From positions 19,594,001-19,654,000 of the forward strand of contig OU612072.1 in assembly GCA_914767715.1 (NCBI GenBank): DNA of 60,000 bases. The letters run 5' to 3'. The notes under the pieces were generated by a model. The model saw only the letters and a list, made by a program, of their open reading frames with translations. It was not told the DNA's origin and made no database searches. This DNA is from Membranipora membranacea. Taxonomy: Eukaryota > Bryozoa > Gymnolaemata > Cheilostomatida > Membraniporidae. This document shows, piece after piece, positions 34,510 to 46,125 of this stretch (position 1 is the stretch's first letter; every line of letters begins with the position of its first letter). The position numbers and the translations under genes are program-made.

Positions 34510-35725
34510 TTATGCTGGATTTGCTCTTCTTTGCGAGGTTGGTTGTATATTATGTCGCTGGGTTGTCTGCTGGTTGGGTGTTGCCTTTTGGGTTGGTTGC
34601 CAAATTTGATGCAGGTCTTGTTGCTGGATGAAATAATGATTGTTAATCTTCATCTGTGTGAAAGACAAAGACTCTGCCTTGCCCTTCAGACTACCCATGT
34701 GACATTTGGTTAAGGCGTTGATCTTCCATGTGTCGCAGCTGTTGGTTATGATTGGTTATGATACTCATCAGCAGGTGTCATGGCCTTCAAGCCAGTTCTA
34801 TTTTCACGTCTCTGTGCGCACTGTTCCACTGTAGCTAAGGGATTGCCTCATGATGCTACAGTGTTCCTTGGTACGAGCTTCTTGCCAGGGTTTTCATTTG
34901 TAACACAATATGAGGTAAACTGCAACAATTGCAATGACAACAGGCAAACATCAGAATGCTATGGGAAGCCATGGTAGTTGTTCACTCTCGGCTCTTCTAA
35001 ATATCCACGAGTACTGGTTAGATATTTCACTATCACCATAGCCCACGTTACAGTGGGCCTTATCATCTAGTTTTAGTTCAGATGTAGTTAGATATATTTG
35101 CATTTTATCCTTTGCCACTGTCGCAATCCCAATGCTGTCCTTGAACTGAAGATACTGATGCATCACATGCATCCATATTATAATATTTGATCTGATCAAG
35201 GCACAGAATAGTTGATATTGGACTGTTTAATACATGTTATGTTGATTCCGTCGCTGTCATATCTGGTCGGTACATGGGAAGTGTCATCGAGGTCTGACAA
35301 CAGAGTATCAGTCCCTCTTTGAACTTCTACAACAAATCAGTAAACCATCAAAGACTTTCAGTCACACTTGTGGTTAGTGCATCTATATCTTTTTTTTTCT
35401 AACCTATTAAGGCAGAAGGACACTTTTTATATCAGATATTTGGAGTAGGAATTCATAGTGCCGGCAATAGATACAGATAGTAGTTAAGATAAGAAAACAT
35501 TATCTGACAGCGCTGGTTATTTGTGAATATATCAGAATAACCACCACTTTAACTAACAGACTAGCGGATGTTATTTCTGTTACCTTCATTGATAAACATT
35601 CAACACTTTCCAACTTATTGTATCTGTATCTGGAGTTGGGTTTGGCTCTGATAGAGTCACAGGAGAAGTTGATCTGCTTTCCTTCTACGACCACACCATC
35701 AAGAGTCAATGTAAGATTCTGTTTT
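34510..35725 (-). pseudogene. Relic of an Ig-receptor gene with preserved tail frame (copy F)
   Basis: From the 5' end: the last part of exon 2 (about 35725-35605: KQNLTLTLDGVVVEGKQINF, SCDSIRAKPNSRYRYNK); exon 3 from about 35330 (VQRGTDTLLSDLDDTSHVPT, DGINITC); then a frameshift near 35205. The Ig3 region is internally deleted, with DSIGIATV joined directly to AKDKMQIYLTTSELKLDDKA. QYSWIFRRAES and LPWLPIAF precede a stop at the transmembrane segment. Past more stops, frame 34698-34510 reads LKGKAESLSFTQMKINNHYF, then IQQQDLHQIWQPTQKATPNQ, and ends ANPA. It matches the tail frame of copy C. No exon 1 or 5' half of exon 2 was found. Confidence 0.85.
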
Positions 35726-35766
35726 TGATACTGAAAAATATACACTCTAATGTTACAGCTATACAC

Positions 35767-36651
35767 TGGTGTGTCTGTCTGTCAGTTAGACACTGAATTT
35801 GTTAGCACAATGAGAGGAAAAAGAAAACAAAGCATGAGTTTTCTCAAGGGAGCTGACAATAAAATACCTAAAGGTTAAGGCAAACAGCCAAGCTTTGAAA
35901 TCAAACACTGATAACAATTACGAAGCTTTCCTTATTATTAGCATTAATAGAATTGATAGCATTATTAGCCTTATTCGTCTTATTGCCACTTTTGTCTTAT
36001 TGCCGTATTCTTCTTATGGTCTGAGCTTACACAATATGAGTTATGAGTTACAAAATCAAAGAGTCAGCAGGTGCAAGTGCGCTTGTTCTTGTTTACACAA
36101 TAGGAGTGAGCTGTGATGATGTTATCTCACAACAGGCAGGGAATACGGCTATCTGCTGTACTGTAATAAAGCCGGAATGGAAAATCCAAAGCTTATTATG
36201 TTGACTGTTCTTGACTGTACTGCTACTACAAACACAGTATCAATGTTATTCCAGATACTATTGTTTCTTTTTTTAAGTTACTCGTAAGACTTTTGCATTG
36301 TATAGAGAAAAGGAAGATGTTACATAGTTAAGAGTTGTGTTGTCTATGATCTTGTGGAGACAACTCTCAAGTCTTAGTCACATGTTATTGTCAGCCATCT
36401 TGGTTAGTCTCTCGATGGCCATCTTGAGTACAAGAATACAATATTTACACTCCACAATATACAGACTTGTATAAACATAATAACCATTGTCCAGGGAGAC
36501 GGCTGCCAGGCAGCAGGGTACCAGTCAGGTAGATGAGCGTGAGACCAAAGGTGCATAGTTTCTTATACCTACCAGAATGTCTATCGACCCTCTTCAAAAG
36601 TTTACCTGAGATATAATCGGTGTAAATCTCTATGTAGCTTTTCCCCTACTG
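35767..36651. other. Gene-free stretch
   Basis: No exon of the family, no repeat and no credible open frame recognised. Confidence 0.4.
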
Positions 36652-37370
36652 ATGGGTGCTTTTGAGATCAGACTGGCACAGAGATTGTTTATGATAGTGT
36701 TGTATTATTCTATCTCTAAGAGTGAAATGAAAATAACTAAAATTGTGAAAAGATTGCAATATTGGTGCTCTAAAAACAACTTGATAATTGAATTTGATGA
36801 CATAAGAATAGCGAGCTTGAGTAATTTAATAAAACAATCAGTATCAGTGTCAAACTGATATCAAAACGATGGCTGGGAGGGACTGGACTGGGAATCAGGC
36901 TAATGGTTGCAGTGTTGTAATGGGGGTTTCACTTAGCCTCTACCTACTACCCAAGGGAGGCTACAGTCTAACAACAGAGTGAATACAAGGCAACAATATG
37001 TCAAGGCAGGGAGGTCTGCCAGCAGGCAGAACTCAAGAAACTTACTTCAGTTGGTTAAGTAAGGCACTATATTGATTACTTTAGAGTAGGTTAAAAAGAT
37101 AAGGTATTGTTGCTTCAGCTGCTCACATCCTAACTGGGAGGAACTTATTCCACCTTGTTCAGTTATAAAAGCATAGTAGGTCATGCGATCCTAACTGTGG
37201 AAATTGTCCATGAAAAATGTTGTATTATCCCTATTTTGGAATTCTCAGTTCATGTATACTGGTTGTTTATGAGAGTTGTATTTCCAAACACATGTTCAGT
37301 GAGTCAAATAAAGTCACTTTTGAGCATGGTGCAAAAAGCAACAGCAAGCTTAGTTCAGAAAACTCCATAG
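36652..37370 (+). mobile_element. Highly decayed LINE fragment
   Basis: The frame near 36700 reads LYYSISKSEMKITKIVKRLQ, YWCSKNNLIIEFDD, the usual segment after the YADD box. About 500 bases on, IIPILEFSVHVYW and IKSLLSMVQKATASLVQ match the RT C-terminal region. Intervening sequence is eroded. Weak but ordered evidence. Confidence 0.5.
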
Positions 37371-37859
37371 ATGGCTTGTAATAGATGAAATAAGAAAAGT
37401 TACTAACATGATGACACGGGCAGACAACTAATAATAATAAGAAAGAACGTAAAATTTTTTTTTTCATGTCCAGCTGTGATGGAAAATCCACCACACTCTC
37501 CCTTCTAACGTTTCTTATTTACTTCGTCTTTGTTTTGCATCTGTTGGTACTGTTCCTCTATCTGTCGTAAGGTGTCCTCTGCCACTGTACACCATCGTTC
37601 TGTATGTCCGTAGAGCTGCCTTGTGGTACAGGCGGTATGGGGTTTCGGACAGGTCATCAGCAGTACAGGATGGTGGTAGGGGCTTTGAGAAGGGCTATAA
37701 ATGGGACAGGGAAACTGGGGGCGAGCACATTGAGATAATTCGTGCCTTACAGGGGGCAATAATGTTGATTTTAACTTGGCCTCTCACAGACAGGGTGGGG
37801 AACAGGGAATATGGTAATGCAGTGTTGGTATATTTATATTCTGGCTAATTACATCAGTG

Positions 37860-38400
37860 TATTGGGGCAGGATCTTAGCGCTTTAGAGCTAGTCACTTGG
37901 GCTTTGAAAAACTCCACAGGCTTCATTATATAAAGGTTGGACAAGTATGGGCTTATGGGCAGTACAGGGGGATGGAGTTAGATACCGCCTTTATGTTTGG
38001 ATCAGGCTGTTAGTGTCTTGGATCTTGTCACTTTGGCTTAGGCAAACTCCTTAGGCTTTATTGTATAAGGGCCGGACATGTGAGGGAAATGTGGGCAGTA
38101 TACGAGCGTGGGTTTGGACACCACCTGCTTGTATTGAGTTAGGATGTCAACATCTTTGAGCTAGTCACATGAGCTTTGAGAAACTCCACAGGCTTCATTG
38201 TATAAGAGGTGGATACATGAAGGGATCGTAGCCAGTAGAAGGGAATGGAGTTGGACATCCCCTACTTATGTGGGTCAGGATGTTAGCATCTTAGAACTTG
38301 TCACTTGGGCAAACTCCACAGGCTTCATTGTATAAGGGGTGGGCATTTGAGGGAATATAAGCAGTATGAGGGGTCGGGGTTGGTCAGGCTATGGTATGGG
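37860..38400. repeat. Tandem repeat of about 120-140 base units, four copies
   Basis: Landmark AAACTCCACAGGCTTCATT recurs near 37909, 38047, 38189 and 38309, each followed by a TATAAGGGG..GGACAT-like segment and GGGCAGTA. Units have drifted by substitutions and small indels. No coding role. 38401-39177 downstream has no recognised gene. Confidence 0.75.
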
Positions 38401-39177
38401 TTAGGTTTTAAGGTCAAGGACTGGAACAGTGATGGGTTGGGAGTTGCCAAATAAGGGTGTGAGTCTTAATGGTTACCGTTATATGAGTCAATTTATACAT
38501 CTCACTAGACCAGGATTCCTCGGGGCGGGCGTTTGTAGAGAATGGCATTCCTGGTCCGAAATCTTACATTCACCTGATTGAAAATTCAGTGAATATAGGG
38601 GAGCTGTAAAGTCTCCCTTCCAGCATAAGCTCACCGTGTCTACGAAACGAAATAGCCTGAGGGCTCTTATTTTATTCGGGGGGTTGGGCTTGGTCAATTT
38701 GGGGAGGGAGGGATGGCTGAATAGGGATAGCGGGGTTCGGCTTGATAGGCTTCTGTTGTGGGGATGTTTTGAGTGTTACTATGACTTACTCTCAGCTTCT
38801 TTCTGTGATCTGTGTGACACGGATTGGGTTTCAATTTTCCGCTTCTTATTTATTCAATCTGGACCTGCTGCGTTGTTAGACAAAAATTGAGGAGTCAAAC
38901 TGAGATTTTATCACCAGTTGATCCTCTTCCAAGTTCAGCAGCGCTCCCTTCCAGCATGGAGTGTAGTTGTAAGAGAAAATCTTGGATGGCCATGGTACAT
39001 GGGGCTTTGAACCAGTAACTTGGAATGGGTTAATTCATTAGTGCCTCACCCTGAAGAGCAACGAGTCTGTCGACAGCCTTGTAGTCCCTTGCGCCCTGCT
39101 GGCACCCCCCCACCTTTAACACAGTTGCCATGTACCCTGTCTTGTCAGACTGCTCGTTTTCCCAGCAGATCCCAGCT

Positions 39178-39586
39178 GATACCCGCCACTGCAACCACTG
39201 ACATTGCCTATTTATGCTGAGAATGCAGACTCTCTAAAACGAGTATGCCGACTCTATCTGCCTGTGAATATACCGAGTACGCCAACTCTGAGGTAAACGA
39301 AACGAGTAAGTCGACTCTATCTGAGGGGGAAGGTAACGAGTACGCCGACTCTGGGCATTTGTTTTGCCAGATAAATAAAGCTGCCATATTTGTCCATATC
39401 TCCCCCCGACGCCAACCCAAAGGTCAGGTCAATTATATTCCCAGTCTGCGTTCTCGTTACTTTCCCCATCAGATAGAGTTGGCGTACTCGATACATTTTC
39501 ACTTATATAGAGTTGGCGTACTCATTATAAAGAGTCGGCGTACTCATTAATAATAGGCAATGTGTGTGGTTGCAGTGGCAGGTATC
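39178..39586. mobile_element. Palindromic MITE with arrays of a 15-base subterminal motif
   Basis: The terminal inverted repeats are about 35 bases: GATACCCGCCACTGCAACCA at the left (from 39178) against GATACCTGCCACTGCAACCA on the other strand ending at 39586, both followed by CATTGCCTAT. Inside the left arm are four direct copies of GAGTACGCCGACTCT or close variants (39241, 39275, 39304, 39339). Inside the right arm are three inverted copies (from about 39476, 39510 and 39531). The centre of about 110 bases is not repeated. No open frame beyond repeat-driven ones. Confidence 0.75.
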
Positions 39587-39783
39587 GCCGCCTTAAGGTA
39601 ACCCCCTTAAAATCCTCTACAGTTGCAAATATTCAGTAAATCAACACAGTGTCAATGTTTTACTATGTCATATGACATTAATATAGAAAGTTATTAAACT
39701 GAGTTCAAGATGTGGATTTCAATTCCCTAGTCAATAGCAAACCCAACCAGATTCATTATTGATCTCACTATGCGGAGTAAGGT

Positions 39784-40170
39784 GTGCGGATTGTGCTGCC
39801 ATTCTCTGACAACTACGAGCAGAGTCTGGACCATCTAGCACTGCCACCCATCACAACATTCCTGCACACCACTTGCAGTGAACATTTCACTAGAATAGCT
39901 GACAAAAATAATCACCCTTTGAACTCTCGTATTAAAATAAACACAAACAGAACATCTGCTCGTAGAGCAAAAATAGATAAATATAGGCCATCCAAGTGTA
40001 GAACAACCAAAAGATAAAATACCTTTTTTGAATTTTATATGCGATTTTTTAACTAATACAGCTCAGACTCCTTTTATTTATATTTTTCCATGTATATGCT
40101 GTACATTCGATGCTATCAACCTATCACAGGATGGATTTTAGAATTTAGGCAATAAACAAACTTCAAACTT
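39784..40170 (+). mobile_element. LINE ORF2 C-terminal fragment with 3' tail
   Basis: The frame 39784-40017 ends HPLNSRIKINTNRTSARRAK and KYRPSKCRTTKR, a pattern common at the end of Jockey/CR1-type ORF2 proteins. It is followed by an AT-rich 3' UTR ending in short tandem CTTCAAA units after AATAAAC at about 40150. No RT core is present. From 40171 to 41015 I see no gene. Confidence 0.5.
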
Positions 40171-41015
40171 CAAACTAAAAGGATATGTTCGCCTTCTTTC
40201 ACATTTTAGCAGTAGTGAGATTTATTGCTAGCTTTAATTGATTTCCCAGTTACTTTGTAAGAGTGCCCACCTTAGCTAACCACAGTAATTGGTGCTAGCT
40301 GTTCAGCTACAACCTTGATCACCAAATCCAGCCCAGTTGATATTTACTTTTTTTTTCTAGGGAATGCTTACAATGTGCAATGTGAAAAGTAAAGTACACT
40401 CTGATCATAAAATTCATTGTACAAAGCCATTTTCATTTACCCTCATATTCTTTGAATGAAAATATCACTTGATGTGTCTAATGACGGAGATGTGTTTCCA
40501 AGTTTTGCGCTGGGTTTGAATGATAGTCAAACATCAAGCATTTTCGATCAATCAAAAAAATTATCATCACATTAGTATTATTTAAAATATTTATTTCGTT
40601 ATAACATAGTTCAACACATTAACATTCAAATTAGGTAACAAACACATAGAGGCAAAACTTTTTTTCACATTTGATTTAAAGAAATTTATTGAGTATCAAC
40701 TTCAATGCATGTTAAGCGCAAACAAATGGACAATCAATTTACTTTTGACATTCTGACTTTGCCAACTTGGCCCCTGAAACTGAGCGTGACTGACCATGTG
40801 TACGCTAGATGTTAGATGTGCTCCATTCACACCCATCTGTCTGATTTGTGTGTCAGTTGACAGTTAGGCTGGTTTCAGGGTGGATACTTCTTGCAGTTGT
40901 TGGATATGGTACTAGATCAGTGGCAATGAGAAATATAAAAACCGATACCAAACTATTACATTGTCAGTCCTCTTTATGTATGTGATGTTTTAGCAGCTAA
41001 TTTTTGAGGTGTGCT

Positions 41016-42797
41016 TTACACACCAGAGCGATTTCTCCTCTTCTTCTGGCGTCTGGATCGGCCACCAGGGTCAGTTCTCTGTTCACCTCTATGTTTATTG
41101 AATTTATTACCGACTGTCAGATTATCTTTTGGAGTTACAGTGTTCTGTGGTTTATGTTTGGTATACGCTACAGGTGACATTAAACAACCAGTGCTATTAT
41201 ACAAATAAAAGCCATTGCTTCCAAAATCAGTGGAAGCCATGGTAGTTCATATCTTCTGAACAACCAAGAGTGGATGTTTGACCAACATCAAAACTCACCT
41301 TGCAGTCAACCTTATCATTGTTTTTGAGGGTAGATACATTGAGAGCTATTTTCACTTTATCCTTTTGATCTATTTGATTCACTCCATTGATGAACCATGC
41401 ACGGCCTAACCCTGATGAACATAATAACATCGCCAGAGAGCTTGATTAAAGGTGATTTTATTGTTGCCACGTCAACAGTTTTGACTGCCGCCTCCCCGAT
41501 GCTGCGCTTGAACCCAATGTACTGAGGTCTGATATGCTTCGATCGGATAATATTTGATTTAGTTCCGGGGAAGTTGATATGGGCTTCATCAGTACATGAA
41601 ATGCTTATTCCGGCTCTGTCTTGTGCGTTAGGTACATAGAATGCATCTTCCAGGTCTGATGACACACTGTCCAGTTCTCTTTGAACCTCTGTAAGTAAAC
41701 AATATGTCACATAATTCAATTAGGCTGGCTCAAATACTCAATATTTAAGGCCATTGGTTTGATGGAAAACACTACAAAAATAACTGTAGACAAGCTTTTA
41801 AACCATCATGTAGGTCCATGTTGATAAAAAAAAGAAGCATTCTCATTTCCATGTAATTGAGACCCTTTTTAGCTTACTGTAGGAGTAGCTGGACCTAGGT
41901 TTGCCTCCAACTGACTCACACGAGAAGTTGAACCTTTTACCTTCCTCTACCACTTCACTTAGAGTCAAAGTAAGGTTCTGTGGCGCTACTTTGAGTTTTG
42001 GGATCGAGGAAAGTCGATCTTCAGATTCTTTAATTATTGGAGCGTCGTTGCTTTGAAAATCTCTGTAGAATGCTCTACATAAGAATTTTGAATAATCGCT
42101 CTGCAAGTCTTGCGTGATATTTCCTGTTACGATGATTTTATCAAGTCTTCGATCTCCATTTATGCAGTTGTCATCTGTTAATCGAATCCAAGGATCATTA
42201 AATTTCCCAAAGACCTCAGATTCTTTAAAGTCATAGGTACATATTAATCCATCTTCACTCTTGTTTGTAGTGTAGATGAGGCCCATTCCTAATGGTTTGT
42301 TTGGTGGTGTAGCAGTCTCATAACTTGTACCGATGCCAGTCCCGGCCTCACAAGTGAACCTTTGAATAGAAGGTTGATATTGATATTTTGGTTCTGGTGT
42401 ATGGAATTAACTGTGGTTCGTCCGCCGCACTGATATTGGCCACTGAGTAACGATCACAAAACTTTGCAATCATCAAGGTACTGGCCATAAGTGATGATTG
42501 TTTCAATTTCAGTTCGAGATGGGAAAACAATCATATAGCTGCGCATGTCACTGTGATTGATCCTGCGAAGGCCAGCTTGACAAACTCAGAAAATGACTTA
42601 ATGACAAGTTCTTTGAAAACAATGTTATAAAGTTTTACTCACCGAATCTGTTGGCCTATGTAGAAGTTATTAATAGATGGACTGAATGAGAATCTAGCTC
42701 CTTTAGGCCCTTCATAACTCTTGACAAATTGGTTGATTCCACTGAGTGAAAGTATTAAACTGAAGCAAGATGCGATGTTGAATTTCAGTTCACTCAT
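41016..42797 (-). pseudogene. Ig-receptor gene with intact exons 1-2 and broken exon 3 (copy H)
   Basis: Exon 1 is 42797-42643 (MSELKFNIASCFSLILSLSG, then FVKSYEGPKGARFSFSP, EQ-type end YIGQQIR). Exon 2 is 42359-41878, open throughout (RFTCEAGTGIGTSYETA, NCINGDRRLD, NFSCESVGGKPRSSYSYS). Its acceptor is a weak AAAG. Exon 3 starts at 41688 (KVQRELDSVSSDLEDAFYVP). A net 2-base loss near 41435 breaks Ig3 and its cysteine is changed (KLSGDV). A 7-base loss near 41275 removes the YSW region and together these restore the frame. A third 1-base loss near 41180 causes a stop right after the transmembrane helix (IIALVV). Tail-like sequence continues in another frame to 41016. Closest relative is copy D. 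Confidence 0.85.
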
Positions 42798-42859
42798 CCC
42801 TTTTTTCGGTCGTATACTTAATTGATCGCTTCAAACAAGTTACAATTATAAAATCATGA

Positions 42860-42965
42860 AATTGAGTAGACAAGTAGCTTGGAATGTTACCTGACTGACA
42901 GTCATGACACAACATCCCACTCATTGTTGGCCATTTGGTCAATTGATAGCAGCAGTTGAAATATT
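42860..42965 (-). promoter_or_regulatory. Conserved upstream block of copy H
   Basis: On the minus strand it carries GATGTTGTGTCATGAC (42916-42901, about 110 before ATG) and AGCTACTTGTCTACTC (42879-42864), in the same order as before copies B, D and G. Confidence 0.45.
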
Positions 42966-44106
42966 ATCTGAATCACGGTATTGCATCCTGTTTATCACAA
43001 TTGCATACCACTGGAAATAATGCAAACCTTGATTAGTCTTCAGGTTGACTCCAGGGGCATGTGCAAGGGTTACACTGGTACATGCGCAAGGGAAGAGACA
43101 ATTGCACACATACAGCAAGATCTTACCTCAATTAAAGCAAAAACATCAACACACAACTTAAACACCAAACTCAACAACACAACAGCACAATTTTTATTTG
43201 GATTACTCATTTCATAATAACGTCACCCTTTCGCAAATACTTCCCTTAGCCTTGAAAAAAATTTGAGATGTTCAATAAAAGAGTTGATTTGATTAAAGCC
43301 ACATAAATAGGGGGGTCAGGAGTGCCTATAAGAGAGAGAGATAAACAACAGTACTGCAGAAATCTCATCAAATGATCATAAATGAATCTTGGCAAGAAAA
43401 AAACTCAACAAGCCTAGGACGCAAATCAAGACAGCCATTTGAGAAAAAAAAGAACAACCTAGGTTTGATGTGATAAGATAACGAAAATAAATAAATGAAG
43501 ATAGTTTTATTTATTTTAAACTTATGTCATTATTAGGGAGAGAGAGGGGGCGGCAACAAACCCCAAAAACTGGGACTGAGATTAGTCGGGTATTCTTGCG
43601 GCCCATTTGCATTTTGTTACTCCAAATACAACATAACATAAAACCGCATGCCAGGACAAATGCTGAGTGGGATTAAAACATTTAAAACTCTTTTAGGAAT
43701 ATACTTAAACATAAAACACTTCGACTTCGTCATCATTATAAAAGCACTTGATTATTTATCCACTTGAACTTTCAAGCACCTGAGCATATAGAAACATCAC
43801 ATACCTCTAAGCTAAAAACGTTATTTCAAATCTGGTAATAATATATCTAGAGTTGAGTGGTGATAGGATCAAGACGTAAACTGGTGTTAGTGTGACTGTA
43901 GGTATTAGTATCAACTCTGATAGGCTCATTTAATTCTCTCCATCACCTGATCCAATTTAAGGGCTGGTTTCTTGGTTGATAACTGTTATACGTTTGTTGG
44001 ATGTTTTCTCGCTGGTTGTGATGCGCATTTGCAGAGCCACATAACCATTAATTGAAGCCATTTGTGTTAAAAGCAAATACTCATACTGACCATAGATGTT
44101 GCTGTT
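42966..44106. other. Gene-free spacer between copies H and E
   Basis: The part near 43043-43100 resembles sequence upstream of copy D (CAGGTTGAC...). A short GA-rich microsatellite lies at about 43330-43345. No coding sequence recognised. Confidence 0.4.
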
Positions 44107-46110
44107 TCATGTAAAGTATCTTTTATTGATATGGTTAGGTCGGCTGAACATAACAGCGGGGATTTTTGTCATGTACCTGGAGTTGAGGTTGTTCAGAGGG
44201 TTGTACATGGGGGATCTTTTCACCTCTTGTTTAAGATTTTGATTTACATGAATTGTTCGATTGCCTACGGGTTCTACAGTGATGTGCCCATGTGCCTTTT
44301 TTCTGCTGTATAAAAAGGATGAAAATAAAAAAACTAGAACAATAAAACCAACAAAGATCGCTGCCCCATAAGTCAGGGGAATCAAACGCTGTAGTTCACC
44401 ACATTGAAATAACCATGAATATTGCTTGAATGTATGACCAGTAATGAGGCTCCCTCGACAGTCAACTTTGTCATCCTGTTTTAGTAAAGACACGTTGAGA
44501 GAAATTTCCCTTTTATCTTGCTGATCCTTCATATTCATTCCATTGAATTATTATGCACGGCCTAACTCTGATGAGCTTACAAATACATCACACGTGAGCA
44601 CAATTGAAGGCGTTTCCACTAAGACCAAGTCAAATGAACTGAGATTTCACATGTATCCTTTTGACAATATATGACTCAGGCCCGGGATAATCGATGTGGG
44701 ACATTTCAATACATGAAATGATGATTCCTTCCCTTTTTTGCCTGGTCGGTATGTATGGAGTTTCCTTTATGTATGTGTTTCTTTGAACCTTTGCAACAAG
44801 ACAATAAATCAAAGTCCCTAGTGTCGCTGGTGTAAAAACTGGGCTCTTCTAACATTTGAAGGAACAATGAATTCACGTTGTCACCCTGTAAAAATCAAAT
44901 TCAACAGCTCTTCACTTTATGTTTCCTCATGATTACTTTCAAATTGAGTAAGTTCAAATATTATTACCTGTAATTGAAAGATCGAACTCTGGTACGCTTA
45001 CTGACAGATTTACATGAGAAGTAGACCATTATTCCTTCCTCAACAACATCATTTAAAGTTAATGTAAGACCCTGTGGTGCTTCTTTAAGTTCTGGGATTA
45101 TGTCAAGTTGGTGTTCAGAATATTTAACTGTACTTTTGACGTCATTATCCTTGTACGTAACACGACATGTGAAATTTGAAAAGTCTCTTTGCAGTACCTT
45201 GGTAACATTTCCGGTTATGATTAATTCATTGTATTTTTTCTCCCTTACTCCACAGTCGATGGTTGGTAAGGGGTTCCACCTAGCACCTTCCCAAACAGGG
45301 AATTGTCTTGGTGGGTTGATAGAGCATAGGCATGCTACTGATGCCTGTACTTTTTTTCCGTCCCATTATATCTTAGGGAGCCTAGAATGATTGTCCTCGG
45401 TTTGTTTGATGGTAAAGTATCCCTAAGATTTGTACCAATGTTAGTCCCAGCCTCAAATGCGAACCTGCAAATCGAAGAAAAAGAAAGTGATACCATGGCG
45501 TTGGTGAATATTGTTATATTTTATTGTTGATTAAAAATGATTGATTAAAATCAGGTGGTGATATCAAACTCCACATCTTGATGTATGGGCGATGAGATAT
45601 TTGTTGCTATATGTCTTCAATTTCTGATTCCAGGTTGCTCTCTTTTTGAAGGCTCGTCGGAGCACACTTGTTCTGGAAGCCAACCAAGCCGGAGTATTTG
45701 CTAAACTGCAGTGTTGATTCAAACTCACTAATTTCAACATTTGCATGCTGTAAGACCGGCACTCTAACCAACTGAGCAATCACCAATGTGGTCATTTTTA
45801 AGTTAGTAACTTGAGCTTGTTCTTTACATTGGAAAAAGCTCATAGCCATGAACTTCTGTGTGAAATTCACAGTTGAGATTGAAAAATCACAAAATGACCA
45901 GACTGTGATGATTGTTTTTTAACATTATATTATAAGCCTTATTCACCTGAACTGTTGTCCTTCATAGAGATTGGTATTAGATGGACTGTATGTGAATCTG
46001 ACTCCACGAGGCCCTTCGTAGCACCAGACGAATGGGTTCCTTTCTCCAATACAGAGTGAAACTAGTAAACAGATGAAAGTAGGCCTGTCGACGCCCAGAA
46101 GTTCCATCAT
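44107..46110 (-). pseudogene. Full-length but disabled Ig-receptor gene (copy E)
   Basis: Exon 1 is 46110-45947 (MMELLGVDRPTFICLLVSLC, FVWCYEGPRGVRFTYSP, LYEGQQF; an in-frame ATG also lies at 46125) with donor AG|GTGAAT. Exon 2 is 45464-44968: the first Ig1 cysteine is lost (RFAFEAGTN), a frameshift lies in an A-run near 45352, and the 3' end is one base longer (TACAG|GTAATA). Exon 3 starts near 44788; its acceptor AG is altered (TTGCAAAGG). A deletion removes part of Ig3 (KSQFI then a stop). Stops TAATAA at about 44551-44546 replace the conserved tryptophan. The rest is open from 44538 to 44107 with QYSWLFQCGEL, a transmembrane helix and a tail of about 70 residues. With this many lesions the copy should be non-functional. 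Confidence 0.9.
45565..45786 (-). mobile_element. tRNA-derived SINE (family 1), inside intron 1 of copy E
   Basis: Minus strand head: TTGCTCAGTTGGTTAGAGTG as A box and GTGAGTTTGAATCAACACTG as B box. The body has GTGTGCTCCGACGAGCC and GAGAGCAA, matching the element at 54024-54252. It is more diverged than that copy. Confidence 0.65.
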
Positions 46111-46125
46111 CCGTTTTTCACTCAT

